This document shows, piece by piece, positions 8,649 through 16,550 of a DNA stretch of 64,000 nucleotides (positions are counted from its first letter, which is position 1; the number at the start of each line of letters is the position of its first letter). The notes under the pieces were generated by a model. That model was not told the DNA's origin. It searched no databases and was given only the letters and a program-made list of their open reading frames with translations. The DNA lies in contig JABCZI010000010.1 of NCBI GenBank assembly GCA_013289765.1, forward strand, positions 165,345 through 229,344, written 5' to 3'. Position numbers and translations under genes: made by a program. Source of the stretch: Acidobacteriota bacterium. GTDB lineage: Bacteria > Acidobacteriota > Terriglobia > Terriglobales > Acidobacteriaceae.

Positions 8649-9734
8649 TCACGCCCGGGCGTCGGGAACCGGCGCAGTGGGACTCCGCTTGAAACTATCC
8701 GCGAACGCGTCCGCAATGGTGTAGCGGATTACGCTCTCGTATTCGCCGCCAAGAAAAGCTCGCAGCCGGTCCGTGTTCATGATGTATTCGCCGCTCATAT
8801 AAGGCAGCGCTTCCGGAGGAATGGCTGAAATCTGCCGCTTCCACAGAAATTTCAGCACTTGCCCCATGGCCCATCTTCCCGGAACGCGCAGCAGTTTCGC
8901 TTGCGCGATCTCGATGCAGCGGCCGAAGGTGAGCGGCTCCCCGCGTCCCGCCACATTCAGAATGGTCAGCCTCCGGGCCTCGGGATCGCGACGCAGAATG
9001 TGTGCAATCAACCGCGCCATATCGTCCACGTGTACAAACTGAATCTTGTTATCCAGATATTGTTGTCCGCGGGGCAGCAGGCACGGCAGGCGTCTGCCCT
9101 CGCGACGCATTTTTTCCGCCCGCGCGCTCTTGCCGTTGGGCGTGCCGCGAAACGCCCCTAACAGATAATTCTCCACACTCGCCCCGGCAAAAATATGCGG
9201 ACGCAAAATATAAACGCTGCAGCCTCGCAGAGCCGGGGCGCGCTGCTGCACTACTTCGTCGGACTGCTTTTTATGAATGGCGTAAGGCAGGGTGTGCGCC
9301 GCCAGCACAGACTCTTCCGTTGCCGGCCCCGGCAAGTGCGGGCCATAAGCAGAAACGCTGCTGGGAAAAATAAATTGCTGGATCGGCGCCTCCGCCGTGC
9401 GGTTCGCCTCAGTGACCGCTTCCATTACACGCGCCGTGCCGGCAACGTTAATTTGCCACATCCGCTCGATATCGAGCACGCCCGTGCGTACCGGGTCAAT
9501 CACGAACGCAAGATGAATCACCGCAACCGGACAGGTGTCGCGCAGAAGTTCGAAAAGCGTGCGGGTGCAGGACTCCTCACCCAGATCCAGACGCTCAAAT
9601 TGCAGCGGAAGATCAGTTTGGGGTGGATTCAAGTCCACCCCAATCACTGAAAAATCGCCCAGCAGCGGAAGCAACCTTGTTCCCAGGTTTCCGGCAATGC
9701 CCGTGACCACGACGACAGGTTTCTCACTCGGCAT
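8649..9734 (-). CDS. NAD-dependent epimerase/dehydratase (extended SDR)
   Basis: A 361-residue extended short-chain dehydrogenase with an N-terminal Rossmann motif TGIAGNLG (about residues 11-18), an acidic residue ending beta-2 (GVDLNPP) that favours NAD(H), and a catalytic YAIHK (YxxxK). Substrate is unknown; nucleotide sugars are common in the family. The start ATG shares one base with the stop of the upstream chaperone gene (TGATG at 9732-9736), so the two are translationally coupled. It is the distal gene of that unit. Confidence 0.85.
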   Translation of the reverse strand: MPSEKPVVVVTGIAGNLGTRLLPLLGDFSVIGVDLNPPQTDLPLQFERLDLGEESCTRTLFELLRDTCPVAVIHLAFVIDPVRTGVLDIERMWQINVAGTARVMEAVTEANRTAEAPIQQFIFPSSVSAYGPHLPGPATEESVLAAHTLPYAIHKKQSDEVVQQRAPALRGCSVYILRPHIFAGASVENYLLGAFRGTPNGKSARAEKMRREGRRLPCLLPRGQQYLDNKIQFVHVDDMARLIAHILRRDPEARRLTILNVAGRGEPLTFGRCIEIAQAKLLRVPGRWAMGQVLKFLWKRQISAIPPEALPYMSGEYIMNTDRLRAFLGGEYESVIRYTIADAFADSFKRSPTAPVPDARA

Positions 9735-10966
9735 CAGTTCGGCTTCGACGGAGGCGCTTGTCCCGCCGGAGGCTGCTGCGCCGGGCTTGCGGCTGGTGCA
9801 GCACTTTGCGGTTGCGCTTGCGGCGGCGGTGCCATCTGCGGATGCGGCATGCGTGCCGGCGGCCCCTGCCGCATTCCTCCCGGCCCACCCGGACCGGCCG
9901 GCCCAGCTGGACCAAAGTACGCCTCGTTCGGCACTGCCTGGAATGAGTTCGTGTACTTGTCCATCATTTCCTTCATATGCTCGCTCTTCAGCTTGGCATG
10001 GATTTCAGTCTTCACCTTGTCGTCCAGCGGAAGCACTTCTTTGCTCACTACTTTGTAGATGTAGTGCCCGCCATTGTCGCTGATCACTTGGGAAACTTCG
10101 CCCACTTTCAGTTCAAACACTGCGGCGTGCGCAGGCGGCAATCCCGTCCGCCTTACCGTCGGCAGATTCACCGTCGGGTTCTCTACCTTTGTGCCAGCCG
10201 CTTCGAAAGCCTCCTTCTGAAGCTTCGCGAAATCCTCTCCCGCCACAGCCCGGGCCCGCAGCGTGTCCGCCAGCTTATTCATATCCTGTTCGCCCTGCTC
10301 TTGTTTCGCTTTATCGGCAGCTTCCTTGGCTTTCTGCTGCTCGTCCGTCAGCTTTTCGGGTTCCTTACCGGCATCTTTTTCGTCCGTCTCTACCTGCTTG
10401 TAGCGTGGCAGGTATAGACGGTCGAGAGAGTATTGTTCGTACGCCTCCGGATTTCTCTTGTAGTACTCCGCAATTTCTGTCTCTGGAACTTTATCCGCAT
10501 CTTCCTGCACTTGCCGCTGCAATTCCGTGGTCAGAATCTGCATTTTCGCAATCTTCAACATCTCCTGAAACTGCGGACGCTTATCCAGTCCCTTCGCCTT
10601 CGCCGCTTCCGACATCGCCATAAACCGCGGAAGCGCCTGCTCCAGTTGCCGTTTCAATTGCGGAGTGACCGTGGGCGAGATCCCGTTGGCAATTTTCTCG
10701 AACTGCGCCCGCGTAATCTCGGTCTTGCAGTCCGCCGGTTTCTTCGCTGGCGTGGCAGCCGCTTTGCTGGCGCCAGTCTTCGCCGCCGCAGCCGGAGCCG
10801 GACACACGCCCTTGATCGTCAATACCACCGCACTCTCCGGAACTTCCGCAGCGGGCTCTGGCGCTTTCGTGGCAGCACTCGGAGCGGGAGCGGACGTCAT
10901 TCCCGGCTGTGCCTGTCCCCAGGCCAGCGTTCCCATAAGCACACACAGCAACCAACTCTTACGCAT
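9734..10966 (-). CDS. Periplasmic parvulin-type peptidyl-prolyl isomerase (SurA/PrsA-like)
   Basis: The signal peptide MRKSWLLCVLMGTLAWGQA leads into a charged helical SurA_N-like region (about residues 75-240), a short parvulin-type domain (about 255-345, ending in ISDNGGHYIYKVVSKEVLPL), and a Pro/Gly/Gln-rich tail of about 60 residues. Such proteins help outer-membrane and secreted proteins fold in the periplasm. ATG 10966 is supported by GGAGGAATCTTGT directly upstream; an open frame further upstream lies in a repeat. Its stop overlaps the start of the epimerase gene. Confidence 0.85.
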   Translation of the reverse strand: MRKSWLLCVLMGTLAWGQAQPGMTSAPAPSAATKAPEPAAEVPESAVVLTIKGVCPAPAAAAKTGASKAAATPAKKPADCKTEITRAQFEKIANGISPTVTPQLKRQLEQALPRFMAMSEAAKAKGLDKRPQFQEMLKIAKMQILTTELQRQVQEDADKVPETEIAEYYKRNPEAYEQYSLDRLYLPRYKQVETDEKDAGKEPEKLTDEQQKAKEAADKAKQEQGEQDMNKLADTLRARAVAGEDFAKLQKEAFEAAGTKVENPTVNLPTVRRTGLPPAHAAVFELKVGEVSQVISDNGGHYIYKVVSKEVLPLDDKVKTEIHAKLKSEHMKEMMDKYTNSFQAVPNEAYFGPAGPAGPGGPGGMRQGPPARMPHPQMAPPPQAQPQSAAPAASPAQQPPAGQAPPSKPN

Positions 10967-11083
10967 ACAAGATTCCTCCAGGATTGGTACATCAGGAAGT
11001 TGGACTACCAAACCTAGCATCCTAGCATGAGAATCGGCCCTTCGTGTGACTTCGTGTCGGGAGCCTTTGTTAGAGGAACACAC

Positions 11084-11140
11084 ACCTGTGGGAACAGCCG
11101 CCCTCGGCTGTTTGGTCGAGCGAAGCTCGGCAGTTGCTCT
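11084..11140. repeat. Dispersed repeat with GTCGAGCGAAGCTCG core
   Basis: The segment contains CCTGTGGGAACAGCC, CCTCGGCTGT and the palindromic core GTCGAGCGAAGCTCG (11115-11129). A second copy with the same order of blocks is at about 41008-41080. Both are intergenic, and the core is self-complementary around GAGC-GAA-GCTC, so it could form a hairpin in RNA. Confidence 0.6.
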
Positions 11141-11197
11141 TCGCACGGGCCCTGATTCCCGTTGGCGCAATTCTTACTAACCAGCGATAATCCCAAG

Positions 11198-12628
11198 ATG
11201 TCCGGGACGCCGGTCCTTTACTCGCCTCACGCCATGCGCGCCGAGAAGCGCGCGGTCGCCGGAAATTCCGTGGTGGCAGCCTTTCTTATCACGGGCGCAA
11301 AAATCGCCGTTGGCATAACCACCGGCAGCCTCGGAATCCTTACAGAAGCGGCGCACTCGGCACTTGATCTGATTGCGGCCATGCTGACTTATTTCTCGGT
11401 CGGAGTCTCCGACAAGCCCGCCGATGCCGACCATCAATACGGCCACGGCAAAGTTGAAAACTTCTCCGCCTTCGTCGAAACCGGACTGCTTCTCCTCACC
11501 TGCGCCTGGGTCGTTTACGAAGCCATCGTGCGCCTGTTCTTCCGCCGGGTTGAGGTCGAACCTTCGGTATGGGCCTTCGCCGTCATGCTGATCTCCATGG
11601 CCGTGGACTACTGGCGCTCGCGCGCGCTGGCCCGCATCGCGACCAAATATGACAGTCAGGCCCTCGAAGCCGACGCGCTGCACTTCTCTACCGACGTCTG
11701 GTCCGCGGGCGTCGTCGTGCTGGGTTTGCTGCTGATCCTGCTGGGACGTATTTATCATCTGGACCGCCTCCGCCTGGCCGATCCCGTCGCCGCCCTTTTT
11801 GTCGCAGGCGTGATCGTTTCCGTGAGCTGGCGGCTGGCGCGCCGCACCGTCGACGCTTTGCTGGATGCCGCTCCCGCCGGCGTCCGCGTTCAGATCATCG
11901 ACGCGGTCTCGCGGGTCGACGGCGTCCTTGAAATCGGGCGTGTACGAATTCGCCGCGCCGGCAACCGCTATTTCGCTGATCTCGCCGTCGGCCTGGCTCG
12001 CACCGTAACTTTCCAGCGCTCCGAACAGTTGGTGGAAGCGGTGACCGCCGCGGTGCACAGTATTCTTCCCGACGCCGACGTCACCGTGCAGCCGCTACCG
12101 CGCGCCGAGCGTTCGGAAAATATCTTCGATCGGATTCGCGCCGTTGCGACTCGACACAACCTGAACGTCCACGATATCAGCGTGCAAGACCTTGCCGGAC
12201 AGCTGCACGTCGAACAGCATGTGGAACTCGACGAACGCATGACCCTCAAGAAGGCGCACGACCAGGTCACCGACCTCGAAGCTGATATGCGCCGTGACGT
12301 TCCTGAGATCGCCGACATCCTTACTCATATCGAAAGCGAGCCCGCCACCATCGAAACCGGCGACGAACTAGTCCGCGACGCCAGCCTCGAGCGCCAACTT
12401 AAAGAGGCTGCCGGGCAGTTTCCCGAAATAATCGACACCCACGATATTCAGATCAAGAAAGTTCGCGGCCGCCTCTACGTCTCCTGCCACTGCACGCTCT
12501 CGGACGATATGCCCCTCGCCCGCGTTCACGATATCCAGACCGAACTTGAAATCCATTTCAAACAGGCCGCGCCGGAACTTTTCCGTGTATTGATTCATCC
12601 CGAGCCCAGCACGGACAACCGCAGGTAA
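11198..12628 (+). CDS. Cation diffusion facilitator with extended C-terminal domain
   Basis: This is an inner-membrane divalent-metal/proton antiporter of the CDF family. Six helices carry the two metal-site motifs, HSALD in TM2 and HFSTD in TM5, and QYGHGKVENF is typical. At 476 residues it is about 170 longer than usual. After the normal cytoplasmic dimerisation domain (about residues 225-300) come two more segments that resemble the same fold, one around HDISVQDLAGQLHVEQHVEL and one around HDIQIKKVRGRLYVSCHCTL, each followed by a helix and a PE...VLIH-type end. ATG 11198 is my choice; ATG 11234 and TTG 11162 are in frame. Confidence 0.88.
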   Translation: MSGTPVLYSPHAMRAEKRAVAGNSVVAAFLITGAKIAVGITTGSLGILTEAAHSALDLIAAMLTYFSVGVSDKPADADHQYGHGKVENFSAFVETGLLLLTCAWVVYEAIVRLFFRRVEVEPSVWAFAVMLISMAVDYWRSRALARIATKYDSQALEADALHFSTDVWSAGVVVLGLLLILLGRIYHLDRLRLADPVAALFVAGVIVSVSWRLARRTVDALLDAAPAGVRVQIIDAVSRVDGVLEIGRVRIRRAGNRYFADLAVGLARTVTFQRSEQLVEAVTAAVHSILPDADVTVQPLPRAERSENIFDRIRAVATRHNLNVHDISVQDLAGQLHVEQHVELDERMTLKKAHDQVTDLEADMRRDVPEIADILTHIESEPATIETGDELVRDASLERQLKEAAGQFPEIIDTHDIQIKKVRGRLYVSCHCTLSDDMPLARVHDIQTELEIHFKQAAPELFRVLIHPEPSTDNRR

Positions 12629-12634
12629 TGACGT

Positions 12635-12650
12635 TGTGACATCCGTCACA
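12635..12650. promoter_or_regulatory. CRP/FNR-family operator, perfect consensus
   Basis: TGTGACATCCGTCACA matches the CRP palindrome TGTGA-N6-TCACA at every conserved position. It lies 7 bp after the CDF gene and 72 bp before the start of the four-helix-bundle gene, a reasonable distance for control of the latter and the coupled OsmC gene. A chance match is possible because no paired -35/-10 could be assigned. Confidence 0.5.
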
Positions 12651-12669
12651 GACAATCACCGGCTCTAAC

Positions 12670-12712
12670 CCGAAGATTGATGATTGTTGATTGGTGACTG
12701 CTGATTTCGGAG
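12670..12712. repeat. AATC-type repeat, left arm of gene-flanking pair
   Basis: Units GATTGATGATTG, TTGATTGGTG and GACTGCTGATTTCGG are clustered directly before the start of the four-helix-bundle gene. The complementary orientation occurs at 13077-13117 at the other end of that gene. Confidence 0.65.
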
Positions 12713-12721
12713 AAACAAACG

Positions 12722-13132
12722 GTGGATCATAAGGCTGAGGTCCTGAAGGATCGAAGCAAGAAGTTTGCACTGCGGATTATCCAGGTGATTCGCTCCTTGC
12801 CACCTGGGATTGAAGGACGGACTATCGGTCATCAACTACTGCGCTCAGGCATCTCTGTCGCCGCCAATTATCGCGCCGTGTGCCGTGCTCGGTCGCGAGC
12901 GGAATTTCTGGCGAAGCTATCAATCGTAATAGAAGAAGCCGACGAATCTGCTTTTTGGCTGGAACTACTAGTTGACGCCGGGCTGATATCGGAGTCTAAA
13001 CTCAAGGATCTCAAATCCGAAGCCAATCAATTGGTTGCGATCTTCAACGCGTCAAGAATTACCGCCAGAAAAGGTTCTCAATCAGTAATCTGCAATCAAA
13101 AATCAGCAATTCCGCAGAAGAGGGCAGGATGA
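12722..13132 (+). CDS. Four helix bundle protein (23S rRNA intervening-sequence type)
   Basis: A 136-residue, mostly helical protein with the IVP signature: KDRSKKFALRIIQVIRSLP at the N-terminus, then GHQLLRSGISVAANYRAVCRARSRAEFLAKLSIVIEEADESAFWLELL. This family is encoded in 23S rRNA insertions and as solitary genes; the related Avd protein works in retroelements. Its molecular role is not established. The start is GTG 12722 after GGAG at 12711-12714. The last 20 residues are translated from the downstream repeat arm, so they are probably not conserved. Its stop overlaps the OsmC start by 4 nt (ATGA). Confidence 0.85.
   Translation: MDHKAEVLKDRSKKFALRIIQVIRSLPPGIEGRTIGHQLLRSGISVAANYRAVCRARSRAEFLAKLSIVIEEADESAFWLELLVDAGLISESKLKDLKSEANQLVAIFNASRITARKGSQSVICNQKSAIPQKRAG
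13077..13117. repeat. AATC-type repeat, right arm of gene-flanking pair
   Basis: Units CAATCAGTAATC, TGCAATCAAAAATC and AGCAATTCCG are the reverse-oriented counterpart of the arm at 12670-12712. The arm runs into the coding end of the four-helix-bundle gene. Confidence 0.65.
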
Positions 13133-13530
13133 CCGAAGCTAAAACAACCTGGATAGAAAAACAGCGCTTCAACGGCATCGCCACCAGCGGCCATTCGATC
13201 GTGGTCGACGGCGATAAAGCTGCCGGCAATAGCCCGATGGAACTGGTTCTCATCGGCCTCTGCGGCTGCACTGGCTACGATGTCGTCTCCATTTTGCAGA
13301 AGAAGCGTGAGCCCTTTGCCAGCCTCGAAGTTCGCGCTGAGGCCGAGCGCGCCGCCGAGCCACCAACCGTCTACACGGAAATCAAGCTGATCTACCGCGT
13401 CGGCGGGAAAGTATCGCGAAAGGCTGTCGAAGACGCGGTCCGCCTGTCGAAAGAAAAATATTGCTCCGTCTCCGCCATGCTCGCCAAGACCGCAAAGATC
13501 ACTTTTGAAATCGAATACGTGGATCAGTAG
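13129..13530 (+). CDS. OsmC family peroxiredoxin-like protein
   Basis: A 133-residue OsmC/Ohr-family protein, a group of thiol peroxidases that reduce organic hydroperoxides. The two conserved cysteines are present in LIGLCGCTGYDVV (about residues 43-55) and EKYCSVSAML (about 105-114). The short form without an extra N-terminal beta unit is closer to the YhfA-like branch than to Ohr. ATG 13129 overlaps the stop of the four-helix-bundle gene (ATGA), so the two are co-translated, possibly only because the cassette sits directly upstream. Confidence 0.88.
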   Translation: MTEAKTTWIEKQRFNGIATSGHSIVVDGDKAAGNSPMELVLIGLCGCTGYDVVSILQKKREPFASLEVRAEAERAAEPPTVYTEIKLIYRVGGKVSRKAVEDAVRLSKEKYCSVSAMLAKTAKITFEIEYVDQ

Positions 13531-13566
13531 ACCACTACATTAGCTCGAAAAAAGCGACTTGGCTTT

Positions 13567-13597
13567 GAAGGGGCGCGACTTTAGTCGCGCCGTAAAG
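13567..13597. repeat. GGGGCGCGACT..AGTCGCGCC dispersed repeat, copy 1
   Basis: GAAGGGGCGCGACTTTAGTCGCGCCGTAAA holds a perfect hairpin (GGCGCGACT / AGTCGCGCC). The following bases carry GGCTTCAGCCG. A near-identical copy is at 55287-55318 and is likewise followed by GGCTTCAGCCC, so the two blocks travel together. Both copies lie between genes. Confidence 0.7.
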
Positions 13598-13805
13598 CCC
13601 ACAGTTTGAACTGCGGCTTCAGCCGCTGCATTTATACGAACCAACCTCACGGCGCCGCCTTGACCACTTCCGCCCCGCTGCCTGATTATCGAAACGATCC
13701 CCGAGGCTCAACATCACTAACACAAATCATGAAAGTTCCACTCCACATCCGCTGCGCGGATATTTCTTCATCGCCTCCGCCGCCCTTCTCTGGGGAGTTT
13801 CCGCC

Positions 13806-14693
13806 GTGCTGGGACGCGCCGTCTTCACCGGCAAACTGCCGCTCAGTTCGTCTGTGCTGCGCCCCATCGACCCGCTCATTCTCTCGCAGACGCGCACCAC
13901 ATTCTCTCTACTTGTCCTGCTTTCGCTACTGGTAGGTTCCAAAGGCTGGCAGCGTATTAAGATGCCGGCCCGCGACCTCGCATACTGCGCCCTGCTTGGC
14001 ATGCTCGGCGTGGCTATCTCGAATTATTTTTATTACGTTGCGATCCAGAGAACCAGCGTCGCCATCGCCATCATCGTGCAATACACTGCCCCGGTGTGGG
14101 TTCTGCTCTATGTGGTGGCCCGCCGCCAGCAAAAACTTTCGGCGCAAAAAGTTGCCGCTGTCGTTCTTGCCGTCACCGGAATCGCCCTCGTCATCAATCT
14201 TTTCAGTCGCACATCGATGCTTCGCCTGGATGCCTACGGCATCTTCGCAGCGCTCATCGCCTCATTCTCGTTCGCGTTTTACAACGTTGCCGGACATGGC
14301 ATCCTGGCCCGTTACGACCACTGGCGAGTCCTGGTCTGGACGCTCGCCTCCGCCGCCGCCTTCTGGCTCGTCATCAATCCTCCATGGAAAATCGTCGCCT
14401 CCCATTACGTGCCCGCGCAATGGCTGTTCCTTTTCGTTTTCTCGATGCTCTCTGTGCTCTGCGCCTTCTCTCTCTACTTCCTCGGCCTGCAGCATCTCGA
14501 GCCGACACGCGCCATCATTGCCAGCTGCCTCGAGCCGGTATTCTCCATTCTTCTGGCCGCAATGCTGTTAGGAGAGGTGCTCCGCCCGATCCAGACCGTC
14601 GGAATCGTCTTTGTGCTCGCCGCCATCGTGATCGTGCAGCGACCCACTCGCAGCTCACTCGAAAAGCCCGTCACGGTTCAACCTATGGACTAA
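13806..14693 (+). CDS. EamA (DMT superfamily) transporter
   Basis: A ten-helix drug/metabolite-type permease with two EamA repeats; substrate unknown. The first in-frame conventional start is GTG 13806, but this removes the first half of helix 1. Codons upstream in the same frame (from about 13741) encode HPLRGYFFIASAALLWGVSA, exactly the expected EamA N-terminus, with no ATG, GTG or TTG before the stop at 13683. An ATG at 13729 exists in another frame. Either a non-standard start is used or a small indel has broken the start. Coordinates are therefore a minimum. Confidence 0.8.
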   Translation: MLGRAVFTGKLPLSSSVLRPIDPLILSQTRTTFSLLVLLSLLVGSKGWQRIKMPARDLAYCALLGMLGVAISNYFYYVAIQRTSVAIAIIVQYTAPVWVLLYVVARRQQKLSAQKVAAVVLAVTGIALVINLFSRTSMLRLDAYGIFAALIASFSFAFYNVAGHGILARYDHWRVLVWTLASAAAFWLVINPPWKIVASHYVPAQWLFLFVFSMLSVLCAFSLYFLGLQHLEPTRAIIASCLEPVFSILLAAMLLGEVLRPIQTVGIVFVLAAIVIVQRPTRSSLEKPVTVQPMD

Positions 14694-14722
14694 TAAGCCC
14701 GCCTTCGCCAGACGATCAATTT

Positions 14723-15676
14723 TCATTCGGGGCTTGATCGCAGCCGCAGCAGATGAAAATATCTTCTCGCCTTCTTCACATCGCGCGCAATTTGCTCGCG
14801 CAACGCCTCCACTGACGGAAATTTGATCTCATCGCGCACTCGATCGAGAAAACAAATTTCAACTTCGCTCTCCGGCGTCAGTTCAATCGTATGAAAGTTC
14901 AGCAAGTGCGTTTCAACGGCAAACGAATCGGCGCCAAACGTTGGACGATTCCCAATATTCGTTACGGAATCAAAGCGCTCGGTTCCCACCCGCGTCCACG
15001 TGATGTAGACGCCATCTTTGGGCACAAGTTCCTCGTAGCGCGCGAGATTAATGGTTGGAACGGTGTACTTTGAACCATAGCCGCGCCCGCGCCCTGGCGT
15101 ACCCAAAATGGCGAAGGGACGCGTCAGTAGATGTCGCGCCCGGCTTACTCGTCCCTCGCCGACAAGTTTCCGGATGTGGCTGCTCGATACCGGCTCGCCC
15201 CGCAGTTTCTGCTCCGGGTAGACCTTCACTTCAAAGCCCATCTCCTGCCCAACCTGGGTCAATAGATTTACGTCGCCCGCGGCTTTGTGTCCGAAGCGAA
15301 AGTTGTAGCCTTCGTGCACTTCGCGCGCATGCAACTTCTTTTTCAGGATGCGTTCGATAAACTGCCGCGGCGTCATAAGCGACAGATCTCGCCCGAAGGG
15401 CAGCACCAGAACCGCATCAATTCCAGTGCCTTCGAGCAAGCGCAATTTTTCCGCCAGCGGAGTCAGCAGCTTGAGTCCTGAATCCGGACGCAAGATGCGC
15501 GCCGGATGCGGCTCAAAAATAACCGCCACCGCCTTGCCTCCACATTTCCGCGCCCGCCGCACAATTTCGCCAAGCACATGCGCGTGCGCCCGATGCACTC
15601 CGTCAAAATTCCCCACACTCACGAGCGATGGGCCGAAGTCCCCCGGAACATCTTCGAGTTTGTGAAAAACCTGCAT
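14723..15676 (-). CDS. ribF: Bifunctional riboflavin kinase/FAD synthetase
   Basis: RibF phosphorylates riboflavin to FMN and adenylylates it to FAD. The N-terminal nucleotidyltransferase half shows VGNFDGVHRAH (about residues 21-31) and the SSSHIRKLVGEG motif. The C-terminal kinase half shows GRGRGYGSKYTVPTINL, KDGVY and IGNRPTFG. The length of 317 is normal. No FMN riboswitch is visible; the gene is the last of a minus-strand set after ygfZ, the DUF1844 gene and the MBL gene, so it is probably transcribed from upstream. Confidence 0.95.
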   Translation of the reverse strand: MQVFHKLEDVPGDFGPSLVSVGNFDGVHRAHAHVLGEIVRRARKCGGKAVAVIFEPHPARILRPDSGLKLLTPLAEKLRLLEGTGIDAVLVLPFGRDLSLMTPRQFIERILKKKLHAREVHEGYNFRFGHKAAGDVNLLTQVGQEMGFEVKVYPEQKLRGEPVSSSHIRKLVGEGRVSRARHLLTRPFAILGTPGRGRGYGSKYTVPTINLARYEELVPKDGVYITWTRVGTERFDSVTNIGNRPTFGADSFAVETHLLNFHTIELTPESEVEICFLDRVRDEIKFPSVEALREQIARDVKKARRYFHLLRLRSSPE

Positions 15677-15703
15677 GAGTCAGGAAAAGAATGAAGCGGT
15701 ACT

Positions 15704-15729
15704 ATCCGTGTTAATCCGTGAGATCCGTG
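15704..15729. repeat. Tandem ATCCGTG units
   Basis: ATCCGTG occurs at 15704, 15714 and 15723, that is at 10- and 9-bp spacing, in the short gap between the MBL gene and ribF. It looks like a degenerate dispersed intergenic repeat. Confidence 0.45.
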
Positions 15730-15734
15730 GCCAA

Positions 15735-16550
15735 CTAGATTTCAAACTCCAGCTTCAGCCCGTCGTACGAAAGCCGCACATGCGGCGGCAGCGTTGCATT
15801 GGTCTCCTCATGCCCAAGATCGTGGCAGATGTGGGTGAAGAATGCCCGCTTCGCTTTCACCCGCTCGACAATGCGAAGCGAATTTTCGACAGTCGAATGC
15901 GTGGGATGCGGCTTATGCCGCAGCGCATCCAGAAAAAGAATATCCAGCCCTTCCAGTTGATGGAATGACGCTTCCGGAATCTCGCTGTGGTCGGTGAGGT
16001 AGGCCGCCGATCCAAAGCGGTATCCGTAAATTTCCGCTTCGCCATGGATAATCCTCACCGGTTCAAAGCGCGCGCCAAAAACTTCGACCGGCCCGTCGAT
16101 CGGCCGCAACTCCAGCCGCGGCAAGCCGCCAAATTTGTAATCCGCGTCGAAAATGTAACTGAACATCCTGCGCAGAAAAGCCGCGGCATCCGGACGCGCG
16201 TAAAGCGGCAGCTTCCCCGGTCTGTGGCAATAACTCAGAGGGCGCAGATCGTCGATGCCAAGAATGTGATCGGCATGGGTGTGCGTGTAAAAAACCGCGT
16301 CCACGCGGGTGATGCGCTCGCGAATCGCCTGCGCGTAAAAATCAGGCGTGGTGTCGATGAGCACCACTTTGCCCGCATACTCGATCATGATTGAGGGCCG
16401 GGTGCGGCGGTCATGGGGATCGCTGGAGTGGCAGACGGCGCAATCGCATCCCAGCGTAGGCACGCCCATTGACGTGCCGCTGCCCAGCACCGTCAGCGTA
16501 GCCTTCACGGCCGGGCCTGCTTCCTCATCGTCCTTTGGTTCCCGTGGCAA
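15735..16550 (-). CDS. MBL-fold metallohydrolase, PhnP-like
   Basis: A metallo-beta-lactamase-fold hydrolase similar to PhnP-type cyclic phosphodiesterases. It begins with the GSGTSMGVPTLGCDCAVC signature (about residues 22-39), where the cysteines could bind an accessory zinc as in PhnP, and carries the HTHADHILG dinuclear metal motif (about 95-103). TDHSE, FLDALRH and a terminal FTHICHDLGH region supply further ligands. No phosphonate genes are nearby, so substrate is open. ATG 16550 overlaps the DUF1844 gene by 26 nt; a GTG at 16508 would avoid the overlap and keep the whole domain. Confidence 0.87.
   Translation of the reverse strand: MPREPKDDEEAGPAVKATLTVLGSGTSMGVPTLGCDCAVCHSSDPHDRRTRPSIMIEYAGKVVLIDTTPDFYAQAIRERITRVDAVFYTHTHADHILGIDDLRPLSYCHRPGKLPLYARPDAAAFLRRMFSYIFDADYKFGGLPRLELRPIDGPVEVFGARFEPVRIIHGEAEIYGYRFGSAAYLTDHSEIPEASFHQLEGLDILFLDALRHKPHPTHSTVENSLRIVERVKAKRAFFTHICHDLGHEETNATLPPHVRLSYDGLKLEFEI

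Noticed and set aside
11177..12058. A 293-codon antisense frame inside the CDF gene
   Set aside because: Composition is His/Asp/Gly-rich as expected from the reverse complement of a GC-rich membrane protein gene; no protein features.
12722..13132. Diversity-generating retroelement (Avd-like accessory gene)
   Set aside because: The four-helix-bundle fold is similar, but no reverse transcriptase, template repeat or variable repeat is visible nearby.
15677..15734. FMN riboswitch before ribF
   Set aside because: The gap is under 60 bp and contains only ATCCGTG repeat units.
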